The position numbers were made by a program, and so were the translations under genes. A DNA stretch of 64,000 bases from Acidovorax radicis N35 (lineage in GTDB: Bacteria > Pseudomonadota > Gammaproteobacteria > Burkholderiales > Burkholderiaceae_C). The DNA is taken from the NCBI RefSeq assembly GCF_000204195.1, contig NZ_AFBG01000020.1:310001-374000 (forward strand), given 5' to 3'. The number at the start of each line of letters is the position of its first letter. Positions within the stretch are counted from its first letter, which is position 1. Positions 34,964 to 43,792 of the stretch are shown here, piece by piece. The notes beneath the pieces are model-generated. The model was not told the origin of the DNA and did no database searches. It worked only from the letters and a program-made list of their open reading frames with translations.

Positions 34964-35208
34964 TGGCGGCGGCGGTTGCCAGCGCGCCTACTTTCTCGCA
35001 AGCCCTGCACTCAATTGCCATGGGTCATGGTTTGCCTGGCAAAGCGAAGATCTGCCCGCTCATCCCCGATTCGGGGCTGTCATTGATCACGTAGTATCGT
35101 TGGGCAATAGAGAGAAACAAGCCACCCAGCGAGGGCGAATCCTGTGCGATCCCTTGCTCGTCCGGCAGGGACTGGCAAGCAAGCTGGTGTGCGAGAGGGC
35201 AATAAATA

Positions 35209-36708
35209 ATGAAGCGTGATGTTCGCTGGGCTGCGCTGCTGCTGGTGGTGGTGTACCTGTCGGTGTCTGCCACCACCGCTTGGCAGATATGGTCGGCACG
35301 AGAGCATTCGCTGGCCGAAATAGACACCCAGAACCTCAACCTGGCACAGACCCTGAACACCTACACGGAAGGCGTCATCACCCAAAGTGCCATGCTGCTT
35401 CTGGGCATCGTCGAGCGCCTTGAAGAAGAGGGGACGGAGCCCGGGCATCTGCAGCGCCTGCAACGGCTGATTGGCCGGCAAGAGCACCTGCTCAACCAGC
35501 TCAATGGCATGGCCATCTACGACCATGCGGGCAACCGGCTGATGTCCTCCATCGGCCCCGCACCAGCCCATGCGAGTGGGGCAGACAGGGCCTTCTTTGC
35601 GCACCACCGGGACAATTCATCCCCTGAGCCTTTTATCGGACCCGCCATCCAAAGCCGCTCCACGGGCGACTGGGTCATTACCGTCAGCCGGCGCTTTGAC
35701 GACCATGACAAGCGCTTTGCCGGTGTCGTGGTCGTGAGCCTGGGCATCAAGGATTTCCTGGAGTTGTTTGGCAAGATCGACGTGGGCACGCAGGGGGCCA
35801 TCGGCCTGTCTACCACCGGCGGGCAGATGCTGGTGCGCTACCCCTACCGCGAGCAGGACATGGGCCGCGACTTCTCCAAGTCTCCTAACTTCCAGCGCTT
35901 CTACTCGGGCGCGGTGTCTGGCACCGCCGCGTTCAAATCCGGCATCGACGGAACGCAGCGGTTGTACGCCTACCGCAAGAACGACCGCTACCCCCTGATC
36001 ACCACCGTGGCCGTGGGCAAGGAAGAAGCCTTGAGCCGCTGGCGGCGCCAGGCGCTGCTCACCGCAGGTGTCGTGGGGGCCTTGCTGCTGGGCATCACGG
36101 CCATTGGGTGGCATCTGCTGATCGACATCCGCCGCCGCACCCGTGCCGAGGCTTCGTTGGTAGCGGCGCGAGAAGACCTGATGGCTGTGAACCAGAAGCT
36201 CGAAGCTCTGGCTGCGCAAGACCAGCTCACAGGCCTGGCCAATCGCCGCTGCTTTGATGAAACCTTGAATGTGGAGTGCCGCCGCGCCGGTCGAGAAGCT
36301 ACGCCGCTGTCCCTGCTGCTCATCGATGTCGACCACTTCAAAGGCTTCAACGACACCTACGGCCATGTGGAGGGCGACGCCTGCTTGCAGGCGGTGTCGA
36401 AGTGCCTGGTGCAGTACGCAAAGCGCCCGGGGGATCTGGTGGCGCGCTATGGGGGCGAGGAGCTGGCCATCATCCTGCCCAACACCGACCTGCCAGGCGC
36501 GCAGGTCGTTGCAGAGGTGGTGCGTGAGCGAATTGAAGCCCTGGCCATCCGCCACGGCTCCAGCGCCTTCGGGCATGTCACGGTCAGTGTGGGCGCCGCA
36601 TGCATGGCAGGTTCTTATGGGGAAGGCAGCGAGCGGCAGTTGATCGAGGCGGCGGACCGCATGCTTTACCGGGCGAAGGCCTCAGGCCGCAATCGGGTGG
36701 AGGCCTGA
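35209..36708 (+). CDS. Membrane diguanylate cyclase with periplasmic Cache sensor
   Basis: The protein has 499 residues: TM1 at 8-26, a Cache-type periplasmic domain at about 35-275, TM2 at about 285-307, then a short coiled coil and a GGDEF-family domain. The active motif is G-G-E-E-L, an active variant, in R-Y-G-G-E-E-L-A-I-I-L. The R-x-x-D inhibitory site expected five residues before it is absent: the sequence there is P-G-D-L-V-A-R-Y. Its sensor shows similarity to the cyclase at 13872 (M-L-V-R-Y-P-Y and G-R-D-F). It makes cyclic di-GMP in response to an extracytoplasmic signal and is 11 bases upstream of an acyltransferase gene. Confidence 0.9.
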   Translation: MKRDVRWAALLLVVVYLSVSATTAWQIWSAREHSLAEIDTQNLNLAQTLNTYTEGVITQSAMLLLGIVERLEEEGTEPGHLQRLQRLIGRQEHLLNQLNGMAIYDHAGNRLMSSIGPAPAHASGADRAFFAHHRDNSSPEPFIGPAIQSRSTGDWVITVSRRFDDHDKRFAGVVVVSLGIKDFLELFGKIDVGTQGAIGLSTTGGQMLVRYPYREQDMGRDFSKSPNFQRFYSGAVSGTAAFKSGIDGTQRLYAYRKNDRYPLITTVAVGKEEALSRWRRQALLTAGVVGALLLGITAIGWHLLIDIRRRTRAEASLVAAREDLMAVNQKLEALAAQDQLTGLANRRCFDETLNVECRRAGREATPLSLLLIDVDHFKGFNDTYGHVEGDACLQAVSKCLVQYAKRPGDLVARYGGEELAIILPNTDLPGAQVVAEVVRERIEALAIRHGSSAFGHVTVSVGAACMAGSYGEGSERQLIEAADRMLYRAKASGRNRVEA

Positions 36709-36719
36709 GCGGACAGAAA

Positions 36720-38753
36720 ATGACAGTGCCACATGTTCCCCTATCGCACCCCAAATACCGCCCGGATATCGATGGTTTGAGGGCCATCGCGGTTGTTTCG
36801 GTGGTGGCCTTCCACGCATTTCCCTCCTGGATCGGGGGTGGATTCATTGGCGTCGATATCTTCTTCGTGATATCTGGCTATCTGATCTCCTCCATCATTT
36901 TTGAAAGCCTGGACAAAAAGGCTTTCAGTTTTTCTGAATTTTATGCGCGCCGCATTCGGCGCATATTTCCGGCGCTTCTATTGGTCTTGATAGCCTGCCT
37001 TGCCTTTGGCTGGTTTACGTTATGGGCAGATGAATACAAGCAGTTGGGCAAGCACGTCATGGGAGGCGTTGGATTTGTTTCCAATTTTGTGCTTTGGGGG
37101 GAGGCAGGCTATTTTGACAACTCTGCGGAAACCAAGGTCTTGCTGCATTTGTGGAGTCTGGGGATCGAGGAGCAGTTCTACATTGTCTGGCCCGTGCTGC
37201 TCTGGGTGGCCTGGAAGTGCAAATTCAATCTCTTCGCAATCACCGTGGTGTGCGCGATTTTATCCTTTGCGCTCAATATAAAAGGTGCAGGGCAAAATGC
37301 CATCACGACTTTTTATTCACCTCAAACCCGATTCTGGGAGCTTCTTTGTGGAAGCCTGCTGGCTTGGTTTTTTCTTTATGGGAAGGATGTGTGCAGAAGG
37401 TGGGCGGTTGCACTCCATGGCTGGCGAACCATCGCCGTTCATTACCAAAAAATCAAACCCCGCGATGGGTTCTTGTTGAACGTGTCGTCGTTGCTGGGTT
37501 TATTGTTGCTGGTGTATGGGTTCTGGCGAATCGATAAAAACATGAACTTCCCAGGTGTTTGGGCGGTAGTGCCTGTGCTGGGGACCATGTTGACGATTTC
37601 AGCGGGGCCAAGCGCATGGATCAACAGAAAAATACTGTCGAACAGAATCGCAGTCTGGTTGGGCTTGATCAGTTTTCCATTGTATTTGTGGCACTGGCCC
37701 CTGCTTTCCTTCGCGCGGATTGTGGAAGGTGAAGTGCCGAGCCGGGATGTCCGCATTGCGGCTGTCGCTCTGTCTGTGGTGCTGGCATGGCTGACTTATC
37801 GCCTGGTGGAGCGCCCGGTGCGGCTGGGCCGGCGCAGTCCATGGAAAGTGGTGGCGCTGGTGGCTTTGATGGTCACCGTTGGCAGTGCTGGATATATCGT
37901 CTACGACAGCGATGGCGTCAAATCACGGAGCCATGTGGTCAAAATGAATTCCATCAATGCCCAATTTGTGGGGCCGTTGTGGAAGTTTGCAAAAAATGAC
38001 CTCTGCGAATCAAAATATCCTTTTACGGACACCGAAAAATATGGCTGGTGGTTTTGCATGGCCAATAGCCCGGAAAAGCCAACCCTGCTGTTGTTGGGCA
38101 GTAGCTTTGCCAACCATCTCTATCCGGGTTTTGCCCTGAATGATGAGTTCAAGCACCATTCGGTGCTCTCCATCGGGACTTGCGATGCCGGCTGGGTTGA
38201 AAGGTCTGACCCAACCACCGAGCTGACTTCCTTGCCCTGTTCTGGCCAGAGGCGGTTTGATCAGCAGGAGTTCATCAACCATCTTGTTGTGAAAGAGAAT
38301 TCAATCCGATATGCGGTCATCGGTGGCGTTCGCCACAACACCGATCCAGGCTACCTGGAAAGACTGAGAAAAAGAATTGATTTTCTCGAAAAAAATAACA
38401 TCAAAGTCATTGTTTTTAGCCCGCATGTGAGGCTGAAATACGATATCAAGGGCTGCTACGCGCGGCCCCTGAAAGAAACTGAAAAAACCTGCCTGGCTTC
38501 TGTGGATGATTATGCTGAAATAGCGAATAATTTCCATCGGCTGATGGGGTCAATTTTCAAAACCAATCCCAATGTTCTGGTATTCGATCAGAACACGGTT
38601 TTTTGCGATGCACGTGTGTGCCAATTCAAGCTCCCTGTCATGCCCGCTTTCAGGGATGAATATTCGCATTATTCAGAATTTGCCAGCAGACTGGTCATCG
38701 AGGAGTTTGCCCGGTGGGCCAAAATTCATGCCCCAGACATGCTGGCGCCCTGA
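36720..38753 (+). CDS. Membrane O-acyltransferase with SGNH domain (OafA/YrhL type)
   Basis: The protein has 677 residues. About ten TM helices lie between residues 20 and 395. They contain the acyltransferase-3 signature R-P-D-I-D-G-L-R-A-I-A-V with the H of V-A-F-H and S-G-Y-L-I-S-S. They are followed by an SGNH hydrolase-like periplasmic domain with L-L-L-G-S-S-F-A-N-H as block I. A late D-E-Y-S-H is where the D-x-x-H block is expected, but with one extra residue. Such proteins O-acetylate lipopolysaccharide, exopolysaccharide or peptidoglycan. The gene is visibly richer in A/T than its neighbours, suggesting transfer. It starts just after the cyclase gene, so c-di-GMP and surface sugar modification may be linked. 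Confidence 0.86.
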   Translation: MTVPHVPLSHPKYRPDIDGLRAIAVVSVVAFHAFPSWIGGGFIGVDIFFVISGYLISSIIFESLDKKAFSFSEFYARRIRRIFPALLLVLIACLAFGWFTLWADEYKQLGKHVMGGVGFVSNFVLWGEAGYFDNSAETKVLLHLWSLGIEEQFYIVWPVLLWVAWKCKFNLFAITVVCAILSFALNIKGAGQNAITTFYSPQTRFWELLCGSLLAWFFLYGKDVCRRWAVALHGWRTIAVHYQKIKPRDGFLLNVSSLLGLLLLVYGFWRIDKNMNFPGVWAVVPVLGTMLTISAGPSAWINRKILSNRIAVWLGLISFPLYLWHWPLLSFARIVEGEVPSRDVRIAAVALSVVLAWLTYRLVERPVRLGRRSPWKVVALVALMVTVGSAGYIVYDSDGVKSRSHVVKMNSINAQFVGPLWKFAKNDLCESKYPFTDTEKYGWWFCMANSPEKPTLLLLGSSFANHLYPGFALNDEFKHHSVLSIGTCDAGWVERSDPTTELTSLPCSGQRRFDQQEFINHLVVKENSIRYAVIGGVRHNTDPGYLERLRKRIDFLEKNNIKVIVFSPHVRLKYDIKGCYARPLKETEKTCLASVDDYAEIANNFHRLMGSIFKTNPNVLVFDQNTVFCDARVCQFKLPVMPAFRDEYSHYSEFASRLVIEEFARWAKIHAPDMLAP

Positions 38754-38846
38754 AATCCCGATGCGGAGGGGCTCCCTTGTCTCGGCGCACCGGCCCCGTG
38801 GTCGGGCTGGCTTGCCTGTGGTGGCGGGCTGCATCTCTCCACCGGC

Positions 38847-39764
38847 TCATCCTGAAGCGGTCGGCAGTGCGTGGCACTCCTTCACCACCCAATCCCTGAA
38901 CGCCTTCACCAACGGCGTCTGCGCCCGCGCCTCGGGGTAGACCAGGTAGTACGCATCGGTGCTCGTCAGCACCTGGTCTGACAGCTCCACCAAGCTCCCC
39001 GCCGCCAATTCCTGCTCAATCAAAAAGCGCGGCAGCAGCGCAGCACCCAGGTGGGAGACGGCAGCCTGGGCAATCATGGCGAAGTGTTCGGACTGGGGGC
39101 CGCGCAGGGCCAGGGCCGTGGGGGCGCCCACCAGCTCAAACCATTCGGCCCACTGCGTGGGGCGGGTGCTTTGCTGCAGCAGCACCACGCGGGTCAAATC
39201 CTGCGGGGTGTGGATGTTGTGGCGGTCACGGTAGGCGGGGCTGCACACAGGCACGGTTTCTTCGTGCATCAGGTATTCGCACACGGCGCCCGCCCAGTGC
39301 GGCGCGCCGAAGTGGATGGCAGCGTCAAACGGCGTGCCCGCAAAGTCAAAGGGCTCGGTGCGGGCCGAGAAGTTGACCATGGCTTCGGGGTGCAGCGCCA
39401 TGAAGCCGCCCAGGCGCGGGATGAGCCAGCGCGTGCCCAGCGTGGGCAGCACGGCCAGGTTGAGCAGACCGTCGGTGCTGGAGAACGCCATGGTTTTTTG
39501 CGTGCTGGCCGACAGCTGTTGCAGCACGTTTTGCACGTCGGCGGCATAAACGCGGCCCGCATCGGTCAGCACCACGCGCTGGCGCACGCGGTGGAAGAGG
39601 GCGGTGCCCAGTTGATCTTCCAGCTGCCGGATCTGGCGCGATACGGCGCTTTGGGTGAGGTGCAGTTCCTCCGCCGCGCGCGACACGCTCTGGTGGCGTG
39701 CTGCTGCCTCAAAGGCCAGCAGGTCGGCTGTGGAGGGCAGGAAGGTGCGGCGCAGTAGGGTCAT
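38847..39764 (-). CDS. LysR-family transcriptional regulator (GcvA-like)
   Basis: The protein has 305 residues. The winged helix is at 15-65 (F-E-A-A-A-R-H-Q-S-V-S-R-A-A-E-E-L-H-L-T-Q-S), and the substrate-binding domain covers about 95-295. The G-A-A-L-L-P-R-F-L-I-E-Q-E-L motif resembles GcvA/AmpR-type regulators. It is divergent from the catabolic operon starting at 40001 with 236 bases between the starts, the usual arrangement for a LysR activator and its target. Confidence 0.88.
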   Translation of the reverse strand: MTLLRRTFLPSTADLLAFEAAARHQSVSRAAEELHLTQSAVSRQIRQLEDQLGTALFHRVRQRVVLTDAGRVYAADVQNVLQQLSASTQKTMAFSSTDGLLNLAVLPTLGTRWLIPRLGGFMALHPEAMVNFSARTEPFDFAGTPFDAAIHFGAPHWAGAVCEYLMHEETVPVCSPAYRDRHNIHTPQDLTRVVLLQQSTRPTQWAEWFELVGAPTALALRGPQSEHFAMIAQAAVSHLGAALLPRFLIEQELAAGSLVELSDQVLTSTDAYYLVYPEARAQTPLVKAFRDWVVKECHALPTASG

Positions 39765-39795
39765 GCGTAGGAGGAATGATTGGCGGTGGCAAAAA

Positions 39796-39836
39796 TTACA
39801 TCTTTTTAGCCACGGGCGCTCAATTGATAAGCGTTC
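39796..39836 (+). repeat. Degenerate REP-like repeat, copy k
   Basis: ACATCTTTTTAGCCACGGGC then GCTCAATTGATAAGCGTTCG keeps the TTTTTAGC and GCGCT/ATAAGCG blocks of the family in degraded form. It lies in the AT-rich LysR/aldehyde dehydrogenase control region, so the similarity could partly be base composition. Confidence 0.4.
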
Positions 39837-40000
39837 GTAGTCCTGATATTTTCAGATACTTCATTCTCATTTGTGATCAAGTAGTTCCATTTTTTTGCTA
39901 TCCAGCACGGCGAGATTGGCGGATATTGGCGTATTCGCTGGGTGCTTTCTTCATCCGCTTTTCCCTTCTTCCCCCGCCTTCCTGACCTTTACGAGCCGCC

Positions 40001-41536
40001 ATGCCTGCCACCTCTGCCGCCACCCTCCTTGTGACCGAAGTCGATCAACTGCTGCAACGCCTGGGCGTGCCCCGCGCCGCGTACACCGGCGGCACGCTGG
40101 CTGCCCGCTCGCCCATCACGGGCGAGGTGCTGGCCCAGGTGCCACAGCAAAGCGCTGCCGATGCCACGGCCGCCATTGGCCGCGCGCATGCGGCCTTTTT
40201 GGCGTGGCGCAATGTGCCGGCACCGCGCAGGGGTGAGCTGGTGCGCCTGCTGGGTGAAGAGCTGCGCGCCGCCAAGGCGGATCTGGGCCTGCTGGTAACC
40301 ATCGAGGCGGGCAAGATCCCGTCCGAAGGCCTGGGCGAGGTGCAGGAGATGATCGACATTTGCGACTTTGCCGTGGGTCTGTCGCGCCAGCTGTATGGCC
40401 TGACGATTGCCACCGAGCGCCCCGGCCACCGCATGATGGAAACCTGGCACCCGCTGGGCGTGTGCGGCGTCATTTCGGCCTTCAACTTCCCGGTAGCCGT
40501 GTGGTCGTGGAACGCCGCGCTGGCACTGGTGTGCGGTGATTCGGTGGTGTGGAAACCGTCCGAGAAAACGCCGCTCACCGCCTTGGCAACGCACGCGATT
40601 GCGCAGCGCGCCATCGCACGCTTTGGGGCCGATGCGCCCGAAGGCCTGCTGGAGCTGATTGTGGGCCAGCGCGACCTTGGCGAGGTGCTGGTGGATGACG
40701 CCCGCGTGCCAGTGCTGTCGGCCACGGGCTCCACGGCCATGGGCCGCGCCGTGGGCCCGCGCTTGGCAGCGCGTTTTGCGCGCGGCATTCTGGAGCTGGG
40801 CGGCAACAACGCGGCCATTGTTGCGCCCACGGCCGACCTGAATCTGGCACTGCGCGGCATTGCCTTTGCCGCCATGGGCACGGCGGGCCAGCGCTGCACC
40901 ACGCTGCGCCGCCTGTTTGTGCACGAAAGCATTTACGACCAGCTGGTGCCGCAGCTGGCCAAGGTGTACGCCAACGTGCAGGTGGGCGACCCGCGCACGC
41001 CCGGCACGCTGGTGGGCCCGCTGATCGACCGCATGGCCTTTGACGGCATGCAAAAGGCGCTGGAGCAAAGCCGTGCGCTGGGCGCCACGGTGCACGGTGG
41101 TGGCCGCGTGGAAGGCGTGGGTGGTGACCATGCGTACTACGTGCGCCCCGCGCTGGTGGAGCTGCAAAAACACGAAGGCCCCGCACTGCACGAAACCTTT
41201 GCGCCCATCCTGTTCGTGGTGCGCTACAGCACGCTGGACGAAGCCATCGCCATGAACAACGCCGTGGGCGCGGGCCTGTCGTCGTCCATCTTCACGCTCA
41301 ATGTGCGTGAGGCCGAACAGTTCATGTCGGCAGCAGGCTCGGACTGCGGCATTGCCAATGTGAACATTGGCCCGAGCGGCGCCGAGATTGGCGGCGCGTT
41401 TGGCGGCGAGAAGGAAACGGGTGGTGGCCGCGAGGCGGGCTCGGACAGCTGGAAGGCTTACATGCGCCGCGCGACGAACACCATCAACTACTCCACCGCA
41501 CTGCCGCTGGCGCAGGGCGTGACGTTTGACGTGTAA
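40001..41536 (+). CDS. amaB: Aldehyde dehydrogenase of the ALDH7 / piperideine-6-carboxylate dehydrogenase family
   Basis: The protein has 511 residues. ALDH motifs are present: F-N-F-P-V-A-V-W near the substrate tunnel, W-K-P-S-E-K-T-P-L binding NAD, Glu265 in E-L-G-G-N-N, and the catalytic Cys299 in G-Q-R-C-T-T. The close match of G-G-N-N-A and G-Q-R-C-T-T-L-R-R to ALDH7/AmaB suggests oxidation of alpha-aminoadipic semialdehyde (from lysine or pipecolate) to aminoadipate. It is the first gene of the operon 40001-46732; the next starts 23 bases later. The activity on the lysine intermediate is an inference from family only. Confidence 0.82.
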   Translation: MPATSAATLLVTEVDQLLQRLGVPRAAYTGGTLAARSPITGEVLAQVPQQSAADATAAIGRAHAAFLAWRNVPAPRRGELVRLLGEELRAAKADLGLLVTIEAGKIPSEGLGEVQEMIDICDFAVGLSRQLYGLTIATERPGHRMMETWHPLGVCGVISAFNFPVAVWSWNAALALVCGDSVVWKPSEKTPLTALATHAIAQRAIARFGADAPEGLLELIVGQRDLGEVLVDDARVPVLSATGSTAMGRAVGPRLAARFARGILELGGNNAAIVAPTADLNLALRGIAFAAMGTAGQRCTTLRRLFVHESIYDQLVPQLAKVYANVQVGDPRTPGTLVGPLIDRMAFDGMQKALEQSRALGATVHGGGRVEGVGGDHAYYVRPALVELQKHEGPALHETFAPILFVVRYSTLDEAIAMNNAVGAGLSSSIFTLNVREAEQFMSAAGSDCGIANVNIGPSGAEIGGAFGGEKETGGGREAGSDSWKAYMRRATNTINYSTALPLAQGVTFDV

Positions 41537-41559
41537 CCCACGCGCTGGTTGCCCCGTTC

Positions 41560-42756
41560 ATGTTGATCGCTAAGGAAGCACACCCCATCGTCATCATCGG
41601 CGGTGGTGTCATTGGCAGTGCGATTGCGTACTTCCTCACGCTGCAGCAACCGGGCTGCGAGGTGGTGGTGGTCGAGCGGGACCCGACCTATGCACGTGCA
41701 TCGTCGGCGCTGTCGGCCAGCTCCATCCGCCAGCAGTTCTCGACGGACATCAACATCCAGATCTCGGCGTTTGGCATCGGCTTCTTGCGCAACGTGGGCA
41801 CGCTGCTGGCCTGCAACGGCGATGTGCCCAACATCGGTCTGCACGAAGGCGGCTACCTGTACCTGGCCACGCAGGCGGGCGAGGCCACGCTGCGCGAGAA
41901 CCATGCGTTGCAAAGGCAGTACGGTGCCGACGTGGCGCTGCTCAGCCCGCGTGAATTGGCCGAGCGCTTTCCGTGGCTGGCACTGCAGGATGTGGCGCTG
42001 GGCTCGCTGGGCCTGTCGGGCGAGGGCTGGTTTGATGGCTACCTGCTGCTGACGGCGCTGCGCAAAAAGGCGCAGAGCCAGGGCGTGCGCTATGTGGCCG
42101 ATGAGGCTGTGGGCCTGGACACGGCGGCCAGCGACGGCGTGTTGCATGTGGATGCGGTGCGCCTGCAAAGCGGTGCCGTGCTGCCTTGCCGCTATGCCGT
42201 GAACGCCGGCGGCCCGTGGGCTGCAGCGATAGCGGGCTGGGCGGGTATTGATTTGCCCGTGGTGGGTAAACGCCGCACGGTATTCAATCTGGCCAGCCCT
42301 GCCGCTCTGCCGGGCTGCCCGCTGCTCATCGACACAAGCGGCATTTGGCTGCGGCCGGAGGGAAAGGGCTTTATCTGCGGCTTTGCACCCGATGCCGACA
42401 ACGACGCCGACTTTGCCCCGCTGGAGCCCGAGTACGACGCGTTTGACAACCACATCTGGCCCCTGCTTGCCGAGCGCATCCCGGGCTTTGAAGCGCTGCG
42501 CATGCAGGGCGCCTGGGCGGGCTACTACGAGATGAACACCTTCGACCACAACGCCATCGTGGGCCTGCACCCGGCGTGCGACAACCTGGTGTTCGCCAAT
42601 GGCTTTTCGGGCCACGGCCTGCAGCAGTGCCCGGCCGTGGGGCGTGGCTTGGCGGAGTGGATGCTGACGGGCGGCTACCAGAGCCTGGACCTGTCGCCGC
42701 TGTCCATCGAGCGCATTGCGCGCAACCAGCCGCTGCTGGAGAGGAACGTCATCTGA
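41560..42756 (+). CDS. FAD-dependent oxidoreductase (FOXRED1/DadA-like)
   Basis: The protein has 398 residues. The N-terminal FAD motif I-I-G-G-G-V-I-G-S-A-I-A-Y-F (11-24) is followed by S-S-A-L-S-A-S-S-I-R-Q-Q-F-S, close to the FOXRED1 subgroup. The C-terminal G-F-S-G-H-G-L-Q-Q-C-P-A-V-G-R-G-L-A-E completes the FAD site. The family oxidises N-methyl or secondary amines and amino acids such as sarcosine, dimethylglycine or pipecolate. Between an ALDH7-type gene and an aminotransferase, a pipecolate- or lysine-related amine is a reasonable but unproven substrate. Confidence 0.82.
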   Translation: MLIAKEAHPIVIIGGGVIGSAIAYFLTLQQPGCEVVVVERDPTYARASSALSASSIRQQFSTDINIQISAFGIGFLRNVGTLLACNGDVPNIGLHEGGYLYLATQAGEATLRENHALQRQYGADVALLSPRELAERFPWLALQDVALGSLGLSGEGWFDGYLLLTALRKKAQSQGVRYVADEAVGLDTAASDGVLHVDAVRLQSGAVLPCRYAVNAGGPWAAAIAGWAGIDLPVVGKRRTVFNLASPAALPGCPLLIDTSGIWLRPEGKGFICGFAPDADNDADFAPLEPEYDAFDNHIWPLLAERIPGFEALRMQGAWAGYYEMNTFDHNAIVGLHPACDNLVFANGFSGHGLQQCPAVGRGLAEWMLTGGYQSLDLSPLSIERIARNQPLLERNVI

Positions 42757-42874
42757 GCCTTGAGCCCCTGCGGCGATGCACCAGTGCACTGCCCGTTCGA
42801 TTTTTCCTTTTTCGGTATTTCTGCTTTCGACGCTTTCCAACCTGCCAATCACAACACCACCGGAGACAACGACC

Positions 42875-43792
42875 ATGGCAATTTCCCGCAAGACATTCAC
42901 CGCGCTCGCCGCAGGGCTGGCACTGGCCTGCACGGCTTTTGCACCTGCGCACGCACAGACCCCATCCACTCCCACGCTGGAGAAGATCAAGGCATCTGGC
43001 AAGGCGGTGCTGGGCGTGCGCGAGACGTCGCCGCCCATGGCCTATGCGCTGGGAGCCAACGAGAAATATGTGGGCTACCACGTGGAGCTGTGTGAGCGCG
43101 TGCTCAAGGAAATCGCGCCCGACGCCAAGCTCGAATACATGGCCGTCACCGCACAGAACACGCTGCCCCTGGTGCAGAACGGAACGCTCGACATCGGCTG
43201 CGGCCCCACCACCAACAACACAGCGCGCCAGCAGCAGGTGGCATTTGCCGTGACGACCTATGTGAGCGAAGTGCGGATGGCGGTGCGCAAGGATTCGGAC
43301 CTCCAATCCATCAAGCAGCTGGCGGGCCGCACCATTGCCGCATCCACCGGCACCACGGCCGTGCAGCTGCTGCGCAAGCAAGAGCGTGCCTTGGGCGGCG
43401 CCCCCATCAAGACGGTGCTGGGCAAGGACCACCACGAGAGTTTTCTGCTGCTTGAAACAGGCCGTGCCGACGCATTTGTGCTCGACGACAACCTGCTCGC
43501 CGGGATGATTGCTAACTCCAAAGACCCATCGGCCTACCGCATCGTGGGCGAGCCGCTGGGCGCAGAGCCGATTGCACTTCTGTTCCGCAAGGACGACCCC
43601 GCCTTCAAGGCGGCGGTGGACGGCGTGCTCACCAAGTTGATGCAAAGCGGCGAGATGGAAAAGATTTACACCAAGTGGTTCGTGAACCCCATTCCGCCGA
43701 AGAACATGAGCCTGAGCCTGCCGCTGGGCACCACGCTGCGCCAGCTGTTTGCCACGCCCAACGACAAGCCCCTGGAGACCTACCAGCAATGA
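42875..43792 (+). CDS. Amino-acid ABC transporter substrate-binding protein (SBP family 3)
   Basis: The protein has 305 residues. The signal peptide (T-A-L-A-A-G-L-A-L-A-C-T-A-F-A-P-A-H-A) is followed by the G-V-R-E-T-S-P-P-M-A-Y entrance and D-I-G-C-G-P-T-T-N-N-T segment of GltI-type glutamate/aspartate-binding proteins. G-R-T-I-A-A-S-T-G-T-T-A is the second domain. No permease or ATPase gene is next to it, so it must use a transporter encoded elsewhere. Its stop overlaps the aminotransferase ATG by four bases, tying it into the operon. Confidence 0.85.
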   Translation: MAISRKTFTALAAGLALACTAFAPAHAQTPSTPTLEKIKASGKAVLGVRETSPPMAYALGANEKYVGYHVELCERVLKEIAPDAKLEYMAVTAQNTLPLVQNGTLDIGCGPTTNNTARQQQVAFAVTTYVSEVRMAVRKDSDLQSIKQLAGRTIAASTGTTAVQLLRKQERALGGAPIKTVLGKDHHESFLLLETGRADAFVLDDNLLAGMIANSKDPSAYRIVGEPLGAEPIALLFRKDDPAFKAAVDGVLTKLMQSGEMEKIYTKWFVNPIPPKNMSLSLPLGTTLRQLFATPNDKPLETYQQ

